Positions 11,927 through 22,497 of a stretch of 64,000 nucleotides of DNA are shown here, in pieces (the first letter of the stretch is position 1; each line of letters opens with the position of its first letter). The position numbers and the translations under genes are program-made. Source of the stretch: Brachionus rotundiformis (Eukaryota > Rotifera > Eurotatoria > Ploima > Brachionidae); contig JAESIW010000200.1 of NCBI GenBank assembly GCA_016802295.1, positions 3,906,327-3,970,326 on the forward strand, read 5' to 3'. The notes below the pieces were generated by a model. It saw only the letters and a program-made list of their open reading frames with translations. It had not been told where the DNA came from and did not search any database.

Positions 11927-13860
11927 TTTAGTTAATTTGGACAGATAGTTATTTTTCTGAATCGTTATTCGATTTTGGATGATTTCTTTCGACTTAGTGC
12001 AATCTTATTTATAACTAAAAGCAGTCATGCTTCAATTAATGTTTGCCATAATATTTCAAATTAAAGTAATCAATTGTTTATCTACTTTCACAAAATGAGT
12101 ATTCCATAATTTTAAACTTATTCAATATTTTCAATTGTGGAATATTTCCATGAAATATCTCTTATATTCATAACTAATGATATTTTATTTTTTAGAAAGG
12201 TGGATTTTTTTCTTCAACAAAATATCCTCAATACATTTGTTTCTTAGAATATCGTTTTGATAAAAGATCAATTAAATTAAATGAAATTAAAATTTTATAA
12301 AATTAGATATTAATTTTACAAAAAATTAATTTTCCTCTAGATTTATTTGTTTTTAGAAACAAAATATTCCAGTGATTGACTCAATAAAATAAACTATAGG
12401 GGTTTTGATTTAACAGAATTGTTAAAACATTTAAAATTTGGTAAAGAAAGACAATCTGTGATGCTTTCTAAAATCAAGTTATTTAAAAATCAAAAATTAA
12501 ATTGTATATTTAATTGGGAGAAAAAAAACGAGCTAAATAATTGATAACTTATTTGAGATTGATAAAAATGTCATTTCTAAATTTTCATTAAAATAAATTT
12601 TTTTACTGATAAGTGCTGAAGAATGCTAATTCATTTTGTTTTGAAAGAAATAATTTTTAAATAAATAAATCTTGTGATCTTTTTCTCTTTTACAATGATC
12701 AATCAAATTAAAAAAATTAATATCCAATTTTAAAAAAAAATTAATTTTCCTTTAAATCAATTTTTTTTCGTCAACAAAGATATTTTATTGCTTGAATCAA
12801 GTAAAAAATTTAATATGAATATAAGATCCTTTCTTTCAAAGATTTAAATTGTCTTAAAAGATCATTGATTAAGAATAAATAATTTTATTTTGTTTATTAT
12901 GAATTAAACTTGCTAAAAGATGATTCCTGGTTTAAAATAGATTTTAATTTTGAAAATGCTCCATATATTCTCTCAATAGAAAAAGAAGGCTTTTGAGTTA
13001 ACAGATTTCTAAAAGGGATTAAAATAGTCTTACAAATTTATTTTGTTTTAAAATATAATATAATTTTAACTTGATTTTTGATTTTTAAGAATTTTATTTT
13101 GAAATAATTTAAAATTAACTTTCATGTCTCCATTGTAAATTTTTAATATAAATAAGGAAGTGATTGAAAAAAAGTATTTTTGGGAAGCAATTAAATTGTT
13201 TTTATTATTTGCGAATGAATGATTTCATAAGTGATGATAATTGTTTTCTCAAGTTTGTAATTGATATTTTATAAATAAAACAAGATTTTATTATTTTGAT
13301 AAAAAATTATTGCAATTTTTAATTTTAAAGGAAAAATTACGGTACAGCAGAAAGAAAAAAAGCGTTCCAAGTGAGAGTTTACGTGTTTCGAAGTAGATAA
13401 TAGCTAAATGTCTAAATGAATGCTTATTTGATAAGAATTTTTATTAAATTTGATATTCGAAAAATCGGACTTTATTCAACAAATCACATTTAGAAAATAA
13501 AAATTTAAACAATTATTAATTATTTGTTTGAATTGTAAAATTAAGATAAATAAATTAAAATACTTTTTTTTTTGTTTTCTATTCAATCATATAATTTAAT
13601 CAATTATTGGCAAATATGGCTTGATGTTTGCCATCTTTTTAAACCAATCTAACAAGTCGATATTGATTCTAAGAAATTGTGTAACAAATGTGTAACAAAA
13701 GATCAAATTAAACAAAATTTAAGTAATTATAATTTTTTATAATCAAAGCGGAGACCAAGCATGAAAATGGAATAATATAAAAATGGGAGAATTGTTTGAG
13801 AAAAATTATCATCATTCATACAATTTCAAAAAAACTAATCAAACCAACTATTGCCAAAAA
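11927..13860. promoter_or_regulatory. Shared upstream region of divergent genes A1 and B1
   Basis: About 1.93 kb separates the two start codons. A TATA box (TATAAATA on the minus strand, 12006-12013) lies about 80 bp before the A1 ATG. Another (TATAAAAA, 13776-13783) lies about 80 bp before the B1 ATG. The whole stretch is nearly unchanged in pairs 2 and 3 although it encodes nothing, and a diverged copy with both TATA boxes is at 20803-22497. This suggests a bidirectional promoter with co-expression, not yet shown. Confidence 0.65.
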
Positions 13861-14766
13861 ATGAGCTTCGGTGCTTTCGGTAACATCAGCAAACTTTTGA
13901 AAATTATTTTGAAAAAACATTCATTTAATTCAAGGTTCATTCGACTTATCATCAACTGCTGGTTCTTCATGCGGTTCATGCTGTCCACCACCACCTCCTC
14001 CTCCACCACCACAACCAGTACCAGTACCAGTTCCAGTTCCACAACCTGTACCAGTTCCAGTTAGAATCCCACGTCACGTTCCACAACCAATCCCAACTCC
14101 AGTCCCACAACCAGTACCAACACCAATTAGAGTACCAGTACCAAGACCATGCCCTGTTCCAACTCCAGTACCAGTTCCTCAACCATGCCCAGTACCAGTA
14201 CCATTCAAAGTACCAGTAAAAGTACCAGTACCAGTTCAACTCACTGTACACGAGCCAGTTCCACAAGCTCAAACTGTTCAAGTACCAATTAGAGTACCAG
14301 TTCCTCAACCATGTCCAGTACAAACACCAGTCCCAACTCCAGTACCAGTCAGAGTACCAATCAGAATCCCAGTTCCACAACCATACCCAGTTGTTGAACA
14401 CGTAGATGTTCCATACAGAGTTCCAGTACCAAAACCATATCCAGGTAATTTATTTTATTCTCTACTTGAGAATTTTATTTCTATCAATAATATTACTTTT
14501 GATTTCTAGTACCAGAAAAATTCCCAGTTCCAGTTAGAGTACCAGTTCCACACAAATATCCAGTACCACAACCAGTGCCACAACCAGTTAAAATTCCAAC
14601 TCCAGTACCAGTTCCACAAAGAGTTCCAGTACCAACTCCAGTTCCACAACCAGTACCAGTTCCAGTCCCAGTTCCACCACCATGTCCACCACCATGCCCA
14701 GCTCCATGTCCAGCTCCTTCACCATGTGGTGCCTCAGCTGGTTTCGGTTCTTTGGCTTCTTTCTAA
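13861..14766 (+). CDS. Gene B1: alternating-proline protein, 3 exons
   Basis: Exons 13861-13879, 13935-14444 and 14510-14766; introns of 55 and 65 bp with GT-AG ends and phases that join cleanly. Predicted product 261 residues. The leader starts MSFGAFGSFDLSSTAG and reaches GSSCGSCC, followed by nine prolines, then VPVPQP-type alternation. The middle has a variant segment (VQLTVHEPVPQAQTVQVP), and the end is PPPCPPPCPAPCPAPSPCG with tail ASAGFGSLASF. A and B share the architecture: MSF start, Ser-Cys-Gly-Ser-Cys, Pro rod, Cys/Pro end and Gly/Ser/Phe tail, so they are paralogues. No signal peptide is seen. Exon 1 has only six complete codons. Function unknown. Confidence 0.8.
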
Positions 14767-15672
14767 ATATCCTCGTTTCATTACAAAAAAAATCCTTTTA
14801 GATCATAAAATTTTTACTCAAATAAATCATTATTAACAATCCTCAAATTATTTTATTATTTTTTCTCTTTCTCATCAACAGTCCGATTCTTCTCTCTATA
14901 TTCATTTCATGATAATAATTATATTACAATTATTTTTTTGTTTAATGGAAATGCTTTTCAAAATCTGGTTTTAAATTTTTCCATTATCTTCAAATATAAA
15001 GACTCGTTTTTTATGTTTATTAGTTTTTTTTTCTGGATTTGTATCTAAATTTAACCCTGATTTTATTTTTTCTTCAATAATTAAATATTCATTCCATGTG
15101 AGCCGGACAGATACTGGATCTATTTTAAAATGTATTCACTTATTATTCAGGAATTCCAACGTTAATCAAACTTAAGTTGTGGTTTGCAGTTCAGTTTCAC
15201 TTTAATTTTTACTTGAGTAATCATTTTAATTTTTTTTATGATATATGTCATAACATTAACTTTAAGAAATCACTGACTAGAATGATATTTAAATTAGTGA
15301 GAGAAAATTACTTTTTATCATCAAATAACTTCAGTCATCAATGTTTTTTTTAATTTGAACATTCATTAAAAGTAAATAATTTTTAATGTTACATTTTAAA
15401 CAAGAAAATTCATAAGGTTCACGAAATTCAAAACTTTACTGCAATATGAATTCTTTATTTTTGACACAAAATTCGTAATCTATGCCCTCGAAAACTTATT
15501 AAAAAATTTTTTTTTGGAGGGGCTAGATAAAATTTTTTACACCCATGTTTCCAAAAGTAACAATCATTTAAAAAGTTGTTGTTATTTAAGACTCAAATCT
15601 CAAGGATAAAACTTAAATATATTAAAAAAGTATATATATTTTAATTTTTTATTTGAATTTTTTTTAATCTTT
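14767..15672. other. 3' flank of B1 inside inverted-repeat arm
   Basis: AT-rich non-coding DNA, matched in reverse complement by about 25093-25997. An AATAAA at 14820-14825 may serve B1 polyadenylation. Nothing else is seen. Confidence 0.5.
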
Positions 15673-15729
15673 TAAATAGTAGTAGTAGTAAATAATACTG
15701 CGACCCTATTGGGTTAAGCTTCTTCGAAG

Positions 15730-16974
15730 CTATGGCAGTAAATTAGACTGTTTCTTGAGCCATTTATCCAGGTTAATTTTGAAATTAATGATTGATTCGG
15801 AATTGACGATGTACTGAGGTAGACTATTCCAGACATTAACTACTCGATTTGTTAAAAAATGATATCGTTGCATGCAACTTTTCACATCTTCTCTAACTAT
15901 ACATTTGTCATGTCTTCTTAAGCTATACGACTGGTTTCGAGAAAAATTAATACCATTTTCAAAATTGATAATTTCGTATCTTTTAATAACTTTAAAAAGT
16001 TGGATTAAGTCTCCTCTCATCCTTCTAACTTTGAGATCAGTTAAATTTAGTATTTCAAGTCTTTTAGAGTAGTCAAATTTTCGAAGTGAAGGGATTATTT
16101 TTGTCATTCTTCTTTGTACTTTCTCGATTTCAAAAATATCTTTTTCAAGAAATGGACACCATGAACTAATGGCAAACTCTAAATGAGGTCTAACCAGTGC
16201 TGTGTAGAGCATTCTCAATGTATCAATGTTTAAATTTCTGAAACTTTTTCTAATCATAGCTAAAATACGATTTCCTCGACTCGTGCAATATTTTACTTGG
16301 TTAGTCCATTTCAAGTCACTTTGAATATATACACCTAAATCTTTTTCGAGAATTGTTTTAGATAAATTCTTTGTACCGTATCTGCTAAAAATGGTATAGT
16401 TAAACACAGGATTTTTTGAGCCAACATGCATTACATTACATTTTTCAATATTCAAATCCAAAGCCCAAGTAAGTGACCAGCTTGAAATTGAGTCTATATC
16501 TTTTTGAAGTACGAGATTGTCCTGGGAGCTTTTAATTACAGACAAAACTTTAGTATCATCGGCATATTTCTCACATTTATTAACTAAACGAGTCGAAAGA
16601 TCGTTTATAAATATCAAAAATAATAGAGGTCCTAATACTGAACCTTGAGGTACTCCGCTGGTTACATCTAACCAACTTGACATGGATGAACCCAAAATTA
16701 CCCTTTGTTTCCTCTCGCTGAGAAAATCACTAATCCAAAAATAAATCATATCGATAAAACCATATCTTTTAAGCTTATATAATAATAATCTATGCGATAC
16801 TCTGTAAAACGCTTTCGAAAAATCTGTGTAAATTATATCGACAGATAATCCTTTGTTGAGAGCTGATGTGATAAAATCTATTGATTCAAGTAAATTTGTT
16901 GAACATGATCTTTTTGGCATGAATCCATGTTGTGCGTCAGATAAAAGATTTAGGTTTAAAAGCAAGGCTAACAT
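15730..16974 (-). CDS. LINE protein, C-terminal part: reverse transcriptase
   Basis: 414 residues in a different frame from the upstream part, overlapping it by about 38 bp. RT blocks are clear: AQHGFMPKRSCSTNLL, IIYTDFSKAF (first catalytic Asp), SGVPQGSVLGPLLFLIFIND and KYADDTKVL (YADD active site, about residue 137). After these comes the C-terminal region typical of CR1/Jockey-like elements (RPHLEFAISSW, RRMRGDLIQLFK, FLTNRVVNVWNSLP). The active site is intact; apart from the frameshift no stop breaks the domain. Confidence 0.88.
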   Translation of the reverse strand: MLALLLNLNLLSDAQHGFMPKRSCSTNLLESIDFITSALNKGLSVDIIYTDFSKAFYRVSHRLLLYKLKRYGFIDMIYFWISDFLSERKQRVILGSSMSSWLDVTSGVPQGSVLGPLLFLIFINDLSTRLVNKCEKYADDTKVLSVIKSSQDNLVLQKDIDSISSWSLTWALDLNIEKCNVMHVGSKNPVFNYTIFSRYGTKNLSKTILEKDLGVYIQSDLKWTNQVKYCTSRGNRILAMIRKSFRNLNIDTLRMLYTALVRPHLEFAISSWCPFLEKDIFEIEKVQRRMTKIIPSLRKFDYSKRLEILNLTDLKVRRMRGDLIQLFKVIKRYEIINFENGINFSRNQSYSLRRHDKCIVREDVKSCMQRYHFLTNRVVNVWNSLPQYIVNSESIINFKINLDKWLKKQSNLLP

Positions 16975-19534
16975 GTGATCTTACCAGACTCTCGAGAATC
17001 TTGCAAATACCACTTGTAAGTGAGACTGGCCGATAATTGCTTGACTCAAGCTTATTTCCTTTTTTAAAAAGGGGTGTCACATTTGCCATTTTCCAAATTA
17101 AAGGTAATTTTCCTTGTGAGAGAGATAATCTAAACAATAATGTGATTGGGCTCACAAGACCAACTGCTGCCTTCTTTAAAACAATATTACTAACAAGATC
17201 TGGGCCACATGTTTTGTGTATATTTAGCGAGTTCAGCTTCTTTAAAACTTTTTCATTGTTTACAATCTTGCCAATATCATTAGGACAAATAAAATTAGTG
17301 ACTTTATCAAGAGCTGGAAAAGGTTTAGATACATCATCTAACGTAAATACTGATTGAAAATATCTATTTAAGCATTCCACAATGTCATCAGGATCACTTA
17401 TGACTTGTTTATTTGCATTTTTAATTGCCTTAATTCCTGAGCTGTTTCTATTCTTTTTATTGATATATTTATATATAAGTTTTGGATCTGATTTTGAGAG
17501 TTTGGCTAGTTTTGTTTCATAAGTTCGTACAGCCATGTTAACTGCAGAAGCAGCCTCTTTTTTAGCGTTACAAAAAATAAGATATTTTTCGCTTACCCAT
17601 CCGCTCATTTTGTATGCTTGCCAAGATGAAAATTTTTTTCTTAACTTCTTTTTAACATCCTTTGTCAACCATGGAGCAAAGCTTTTTTTATTCATTAAAT
17701 TTACTTTTGGTATAAAGCGATCGCAGATATTTGAATAATGTTTCAGAAAAATATCATAAGCATCATTTACGTTTAAGTTATTTATCTCATGAGACCAATC
17801 GATTTCTAATAACTGTTGAGAAATCGATTTATAATCACCTTTACTAAACAAAAATTTCCGGCTAGAGAACTTTGACACTTGACTTTCTTTTAGATTCAAA
17901 GTCCAGTTTAAAGTGAGATGTCCACGGTTTACTTTACCTAAAGGTGGACCATAACTTATTTCAGTAATACGGTTTTGCTCTTCTGTAATAACCAAGTCCA
18001 AAATATTACCAATAGCACCTGAACTTAATTGATAAGTTGGTGAATGAACATTTTGTATCAAAAACAAATCATCGAGAGTATCACTAAATCTCGCTGAGAA
18101 AGAATTTGACGAGTCATTAACTATATTATAGTGTTCATTTGTCCAGTCAATGTTAGGGAAATTAAGATCACCACAAATAAGAACTCCAGTATAGGAACCA
18201 TGAGACAAAAGTTCACCAACTCTTATAAAAATAGATAAAAGGGCCTCCTGATCGTTGAAATCTGGAGGTCTATAGATACAACCAATTAAAATGTTTTCTA
18301 TTCCAACTTTGATGGAGCACCATACTTGTTCAATTGTATTTGAATTAAGAATTTGATCATCAATAGGAAAAGAAGTTAAACTTTCTTTACAAAAAATACA
18401 GACGCCTCCACCAATACGAGTTTTTCGATTAGCTTTATAAGCAGTGTATCCTGGAATTGATGGGCTAAAGTGATCAGTAAACCATGTTTCTGCTATTAAC
18501 AGAATATCAAATGAATCAAACAACTGGTTAATGCTAATGAGTTCATCAATCTTATTAACAAGCGATGTCGAATTAGTGTAAAAACATTTTAATTGGTTTA
18601 ACTTGACAAATTTTGAATTATTAATGATCTGATCTCCTCCCGATTTGGGACGATCTTCCAGGTTCTGCAACATTGTTCTGTGTACTTTTGATCTTGTACA
18701 TAATGAATTTAGAGTCTTTGATTCCGAGTTTTTAAGTTCTTCTTGTTCATTAAGCTTATTTCGTTGGTCTCTGAGTTGCCTCCCCAGAATTCTCTCCGCT
18801 TGAGTTAAGTCTGGACAAATATATATACCTGAATATGAAGATAAAAAACGAAGTTTTTTCGCTGATCTTAGAACTTGTGCTTTTGATTCTTCAGTATTTA
18901 AGCGAATAAGTATTGGTGCAGGACGATTAACTACAGATTTTGACTTGAAACGCCTAATATAAATGATATTCTTAGGGTCAAAGTCTATTTTATTAAACAA
19001 ATCATCAATATTTTGTCTGTCATCTAGAGCCTGATCATTCACATCCTCTTTCAAACTGTTTGGCATTCCAAAAACAAGAACATTTTTCTTTTTTTTATTT
19101 CGTTCGGTTTGCTCAATTGAGACCGAATTAATTACATCGATCTGATTAGCAGGTCGAATAACTTTGTCTGAACTTATTCGGCTCTCAGCAACCTGTACGA
19201 CCGAAGCCCAAGTTTTGTTTGTAGGACAATTATTGTTCTTATCTTTTTCAAGGATTGTGACTCTTTTTAACAAATCTTCGATTTGTTTATCCTTGGCAGA
19301 AACTAGTGACTCGAGAGTAGACACCCTCAATTTAAGAGCCTCGATTTCAAATTGACCAAAGGACCTGTTTAAATCATGGTTCGATAAACTACGGTTAATT
19401 GGTGAGTTTGAAGGTCGAAAACGCTTTCCAGATTCAACTACCACACTACATGACTTTAATTTAGTTCTATTTTCAGGTGTTGTAGGTTGAGCGAGGTCAA
19501 CATCAATTATTTGGTCATTAGTTTCATTAAGCAT
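16937..19534 (-). CDS. LINE protein, N-terminal part: coiled coil, ORF1-like region, APE endonuclease, start of RT
   Basis: 865 residues starting at an ATG. A heptad-rich coiled coil (about residues 62-110) precedes a region like the ORF1-type segment of CR1-related elements (KKNVLVFGMP, PAPILIRLNT, YICPDLTQAER). Next is an apurinic-like endonuclease: FYTNSTSL, AETWFTDH (about 346), IGCIYRPP and GDLNFPNIDW (about 454). The first RT blocks follow (NYRPVSLTSG, about 831). The frame then runs out at 16937, while the RT continues in another frame from 16974, so a single-base-type shift separates the two parts. Together they would make one long ORF, the usual one-protein LINE layout. Confidence 0.85.
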   Translation of the reverse strand: MLNETNDQIIDVDLAQPTTPENRTKLKSCSVVVESGKRFRPSNSPINRSLSNHDLNRSFGQFEIEALKLRVSTLESLVSAKDKQIEDLLKRVTILEKDKNNNCPTNKTWASVVQVAESRISSDKVIRPANQIDVINSVSIEQTERNKKKKNVLVFGMPNSLKEDVNDQALDDRQNIDDLFNKIDFDPKNIIYIRRFKSKSVVNRPAPILIRLNTEESKAQVLRSAKKLRFLSSYSGIYICPDLTQAERILGRQLRDQRNKLNEQEELKNSESKTLNSLCTRSKVHRTMLQNLEDRPKSGGDQIINNSKFVKLNQLKCFYTNSTSLVNKIDELISINQLFDSFDILLIAETWFTDHFSPSIPGYTAYKANRKTRIGGGVCIFCKESLTSFPIDDQILNSNTIEQVWCSIKVGIENILIGCIYRPPDFNDQEALLSIFIRVGELLSHGSYTGVLICGDLNFPNIDWTNEHYNIVNDSSNSFSARFSDTLDDLFLIQNVHSPTYQLSSGAIGNILDLVITEEQNRITEISYGPPLGKVNRGHLTLNWTLNLKESQVSKFSSRKFLFSKGDYKSISQQLLEIDWSHEINNLNVNDAYDIFLKHYSNICDRFIPKVNLMNKKSFAPWLTKDVKKKLRKKFSSWQAYKMSGWVSEKYLIFCNAKKEAASAVNMAVRTYETKLAKLSKSDPKLIYKYINKKNRNSSGIKAIKNANKQVISDPDDIVECLNRYFQSVFTLDDVSKPFPALDKVTNFICPNDIGKIVNNEKVLKKLNSLNIHKTCGPDLVSNIVLKKAAVGLVSPITLLFRLSLSQGKLPLIWKMANVTPLFKKGNKLESSNYRPVSLTSGICKILESLVRSHVSLAFKPKSFI

Positions 19535-19989
19535 AATTTATAATAATTTTTAATTTTTCAATTAGAAATTTGTGGTTTTACAATAGATAAAAATGAGTAA
19601 AAAATCAACTAAATATTCCAGTTTAAAGTTTATTTCTAAAAATTAATCCAAACTATCCTTTTTTGAGTCCCTGAGAGTTCGGATTAAAGAGCCTTCACTA
19701 TATAACAAGGTTGATATTAATTGGCCAAAAACATATTGTTTGATTTTTTTTTAATAGAAAAACTATTATTCCCGAAATGATAAAATTGTGTGGAAATGAA
19801 ATTAACTTTTTAAGGTTATAAAATTGATCAAAATCTAGATTTTTCAAAATTTTCATCTCATTATTTTTGAATAAGAAATTTTTCAGCATTAAGAGACTAT
19901 ACTATCTATCAACTTCTGTTAGACGTTTTCTTAAAAAATTTGTAAAAAATCTGTAAATTTTGTAAAAAATAATAAAAATTTTTTATTAT

Positions 19990-20174
19990 TAATTTTTATT
20001 TTTATTATTTTTAACATATTTTTTACATATTTAATGCGGCATTTATACCAATTTTTTGACATTAACTGCAGCATTTTTAGTCGCAGCGTATCTGGAAAAA
20101 AAGTGGGTTAAATGCATGCATTAAAATCCAGAATTCTGAAAATAAATGCCGCATTAGGGGGCAAGGCATTACGG
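19990..20174. mobile_element. Half of a palindromic TA-target MITE
   Basis: About 20020-20174 matches the right arm of the full element at 33741-34131, ending in GGCAAGGCATTACGG followed by TA. The left arm is missing. The right edge abuts a MULE-like remnant exactly at the point where other copies of that remnant read without interruption. Confidence 0.75.
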
Positions 20175-20800
20175 TACCTCTTCTCTGGCGTTGGTAAAAT
20201 TTTTGGAAATTTAGAGAACGTTGGATAACTAGTAACAATAAAATTTCAACTGACAACTTAAGATTATATTGTGACTATTTACATGGGCTATTTGTACAGC
20301 CTTTTTTAAGAATTGTTGAATTCTCAATTAGAAAAAAAAATAGGCTAGAAAAACAGTTCAGATTATTTAATTCCAGTTTGGGGACAAGAATTGATCGATT
20401 ATTTCAACAAATATATTTTACTATATATAGATGGCTGCTTACCTTGTAAAACCAATTGAAAAAAGATTTTTTAATCATTTCACTGGTATTACTACAGACC
20501 AAATTGAAGGACTTAATAACTAACATTAAAAAAACAACTTACTTACTTTTTACTTTTTTACAAAAAAAATACAATAATGATTCTTGTCATTGATAAAAAA
20601 AACAACTCATATCAAGCAAAACTTCTTTTAAAAGCAACATGTACATGCTAAGAGAAGAATTCCTGGTGTAACATATAGGGTCACAATAAATTAATGAAAA
20701 TATTATTAAAAAATTTGATAAAGAAAGGAAAAGCCGAAAATTCGGAATTAACTGATAGAAAAAAGGACCATTTGCTAAGCTCAATGGAGGTCAAAACATA
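20175..20800 (+). mobile_element. MULE-like transposase remnant, copy 1
   Basis: Shares long blocks with 45150-45835 and 47790-48235. Conceptual plus-strand reading, with stops, gives STDNLRLYCDYLHGLFVQP, IDRLFQQIYFTIYRWL and, in the next frame, TTDQIEGLNN. The last resembles the (T)N-x-VEG-x-N block near the end of MULE transposases. The 5' part (D-x-E-x-A block), seen in the other copies, is absent here. Confidence 0.5.
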
Positions 20801-20802
20801 GT

Positions 20803-22497
20803 AGTTTTTTTGAAATTGTATGAATGATGATAATTTTTCTCAAACAATTCTCCCATTTTTATATTATTCCATTTTCATGCTTGGTCTCCGCTTTGATTAT
20901 AAAAAATTATAATTACCTATATTTTGTTTAATTTGATCTTTTGTTACACATTAGTTAATTTCTTAGAATCAATATCGACTTGTTAGATTATAACAATTCA
21001 AGCAAAAATTTAATAATTGTTTAAATTTTTATTTTCTAAGTTTAATTTGTTGAATAAAATCCGATTTTTTGAATATCAAAGTTAATAAAAATTCCTATCA
21101 AATAAGCATCAATTTAGATATTTTGCAATTATCTATTTCAAAACACATATACTTTCACTTTAAACGCTTTATTTCTTTCTACTGTACCGTAATTTTTCCT
21201 TTAAAATTAAAAATTGCAATAATTTTTTATCAAAATAATAAAATCTTGTTTTATTTATAAAATATCTCTTACAAAGTTGAGAAAACAATTATCTTCACTT
21301 ATGAAATCATTCATTCGCAAATAATAAAAACAATTTAAAAGCTTCGCAAAAATACTTTTTTTTAATAACTTCCCTATTTATTTAAAAATTATAAACTGGA
21401 CATAAGAAAATTAATTTTAAATTATTTCAAAATAAAATTCTTGAAAATTAAAAAGTAAAAGAATAAGAGATTGATATATTTTTTAATTCTAAAGACTCGT
21501 TAAAATTGTTTTTTTTTTACACAAAATAAATTTGTATTCTTCAGCTCTTATCGAGACTATTTTAATCCCTCTAAGAAATGATTTCGTTATCATTTATCTA
21601 ATGATTTAGTTTTTTTTTTCAATTCAGTTAATACATTTTAATTTTTTTTTCTAAATCATATTTTTTAAAGTAAAGATTGTCTTTAAAGAATTCTGTTAAA
21701 TCAAAAGCTCTCTTTCTTTATTAAGAGAATATATGGAGTGTTTTCAAAATTAAAATCTATTTTAAACCAGGAATCATCATTTAGCAAGTTTAATTCATAA
21801 TAAACAAAATATCTATTTATATCCTTCAGGTCATTTTAAGACCATTTAAATCTTTGAAAGAGATGATATTTTTGTTAATCTTAAATTTTTGTATTTGATT
21901 CAAGCAGTGGAATATTTTTTTTCCAAAAAAAATTGATTTGAAGGGAAATTCAGAGATGTTTTTTTATCAATCTAAAATCAGTTATCAATTACATTTTAAT
22001 TTTTGATTTTTAAATAACTTGATTTTAGAAAGCATCACAGATTGTCTTTCTTTACCAAATTTTAAATGTTTTAACAATTCTGTTAAGTCAAAACCCCTAT
22101 AGTTTATTTTATTGAGTCAATCACTGGAATATTTTGTTTCTAAAAACAAATAAATCTAGAGGAAAATTAATTTTTTGTAAAATTAATATCTAATTTTATA
22201 AAATTTTAATTTCATTTAATTTAATTGATCTTTTATCAAAACGATATTCTAAGAAACAAATGTATTGAGGATATTTTGTTGAAGAAAAAAATCCACCTTT
22301 CTAAAAAATAAAATATCATTAGTTATGAATATAAGAGATATTTCATGGAAATATTCGACAATTGAAAATATTGAATAAGTTTAAAATTATGGAATACTCA
22401 TTTTGTGAAGGTAGATAAACAATTGATTACTTTAATTTGAAATATTATGGCAAACATTAATTGAAGCATGACTGCTTTTAGTTATAAATAAGATTGC
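20803..22497. promoter_or_regulatory. Orphan fourth copy of the B-A intergenic region, both genes missing
   Basis: Clearly homologous, with many substitutions and indels, to 26925-28771 in the same orientation. It starts just upstream of where gene B would begin and ends at GATTGCA, just upstream of where gene A would begin. Both TATA boxes persist (minus-strand TATAAAAA at 20856-20863; TATAAATA at 22483-22490), but no A or B coding sequence is attached. It is much more diverged than pairs 1-3, so it is an older copy. Confidence 0.85.

Larger units (their letters stand above)
15679..19609 (-). mobile_element. Near-complete non-LTR retrotransposon (LINE) with TSD
   Basis: Comparison with the undisturbed arm 2 (about 25080-25093) fixes the borders. 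The flanks carry TAAATA (15673-15678 and 19610-19615), present once in the empty site, so the target-site duplication is at most 6 bp. The 3' end on the minus strand is a short CTA-type microsatellite rather than poly(A), as in CR1/L2/Jockey-like lineages. Length is about 3.93 kb. The coding region spans nearly the whole element, with one frameshift. Confidence 0.92.
10861..19823. repeat. Arm 1 of a large inverted duplication (contains A1/B1)
   Basis: Without the retrotransposon at 15679-19609, this arm is the reverse complement of 24884-29905. B exon coordinates in the two arms sum to 40764 and A exon coordinates to 40771-40772, so only a few bases of net indel separate them. The match continues past B1 to about 15678, resumes at 19610 and stops near 19823. 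Confidence 0.9.
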
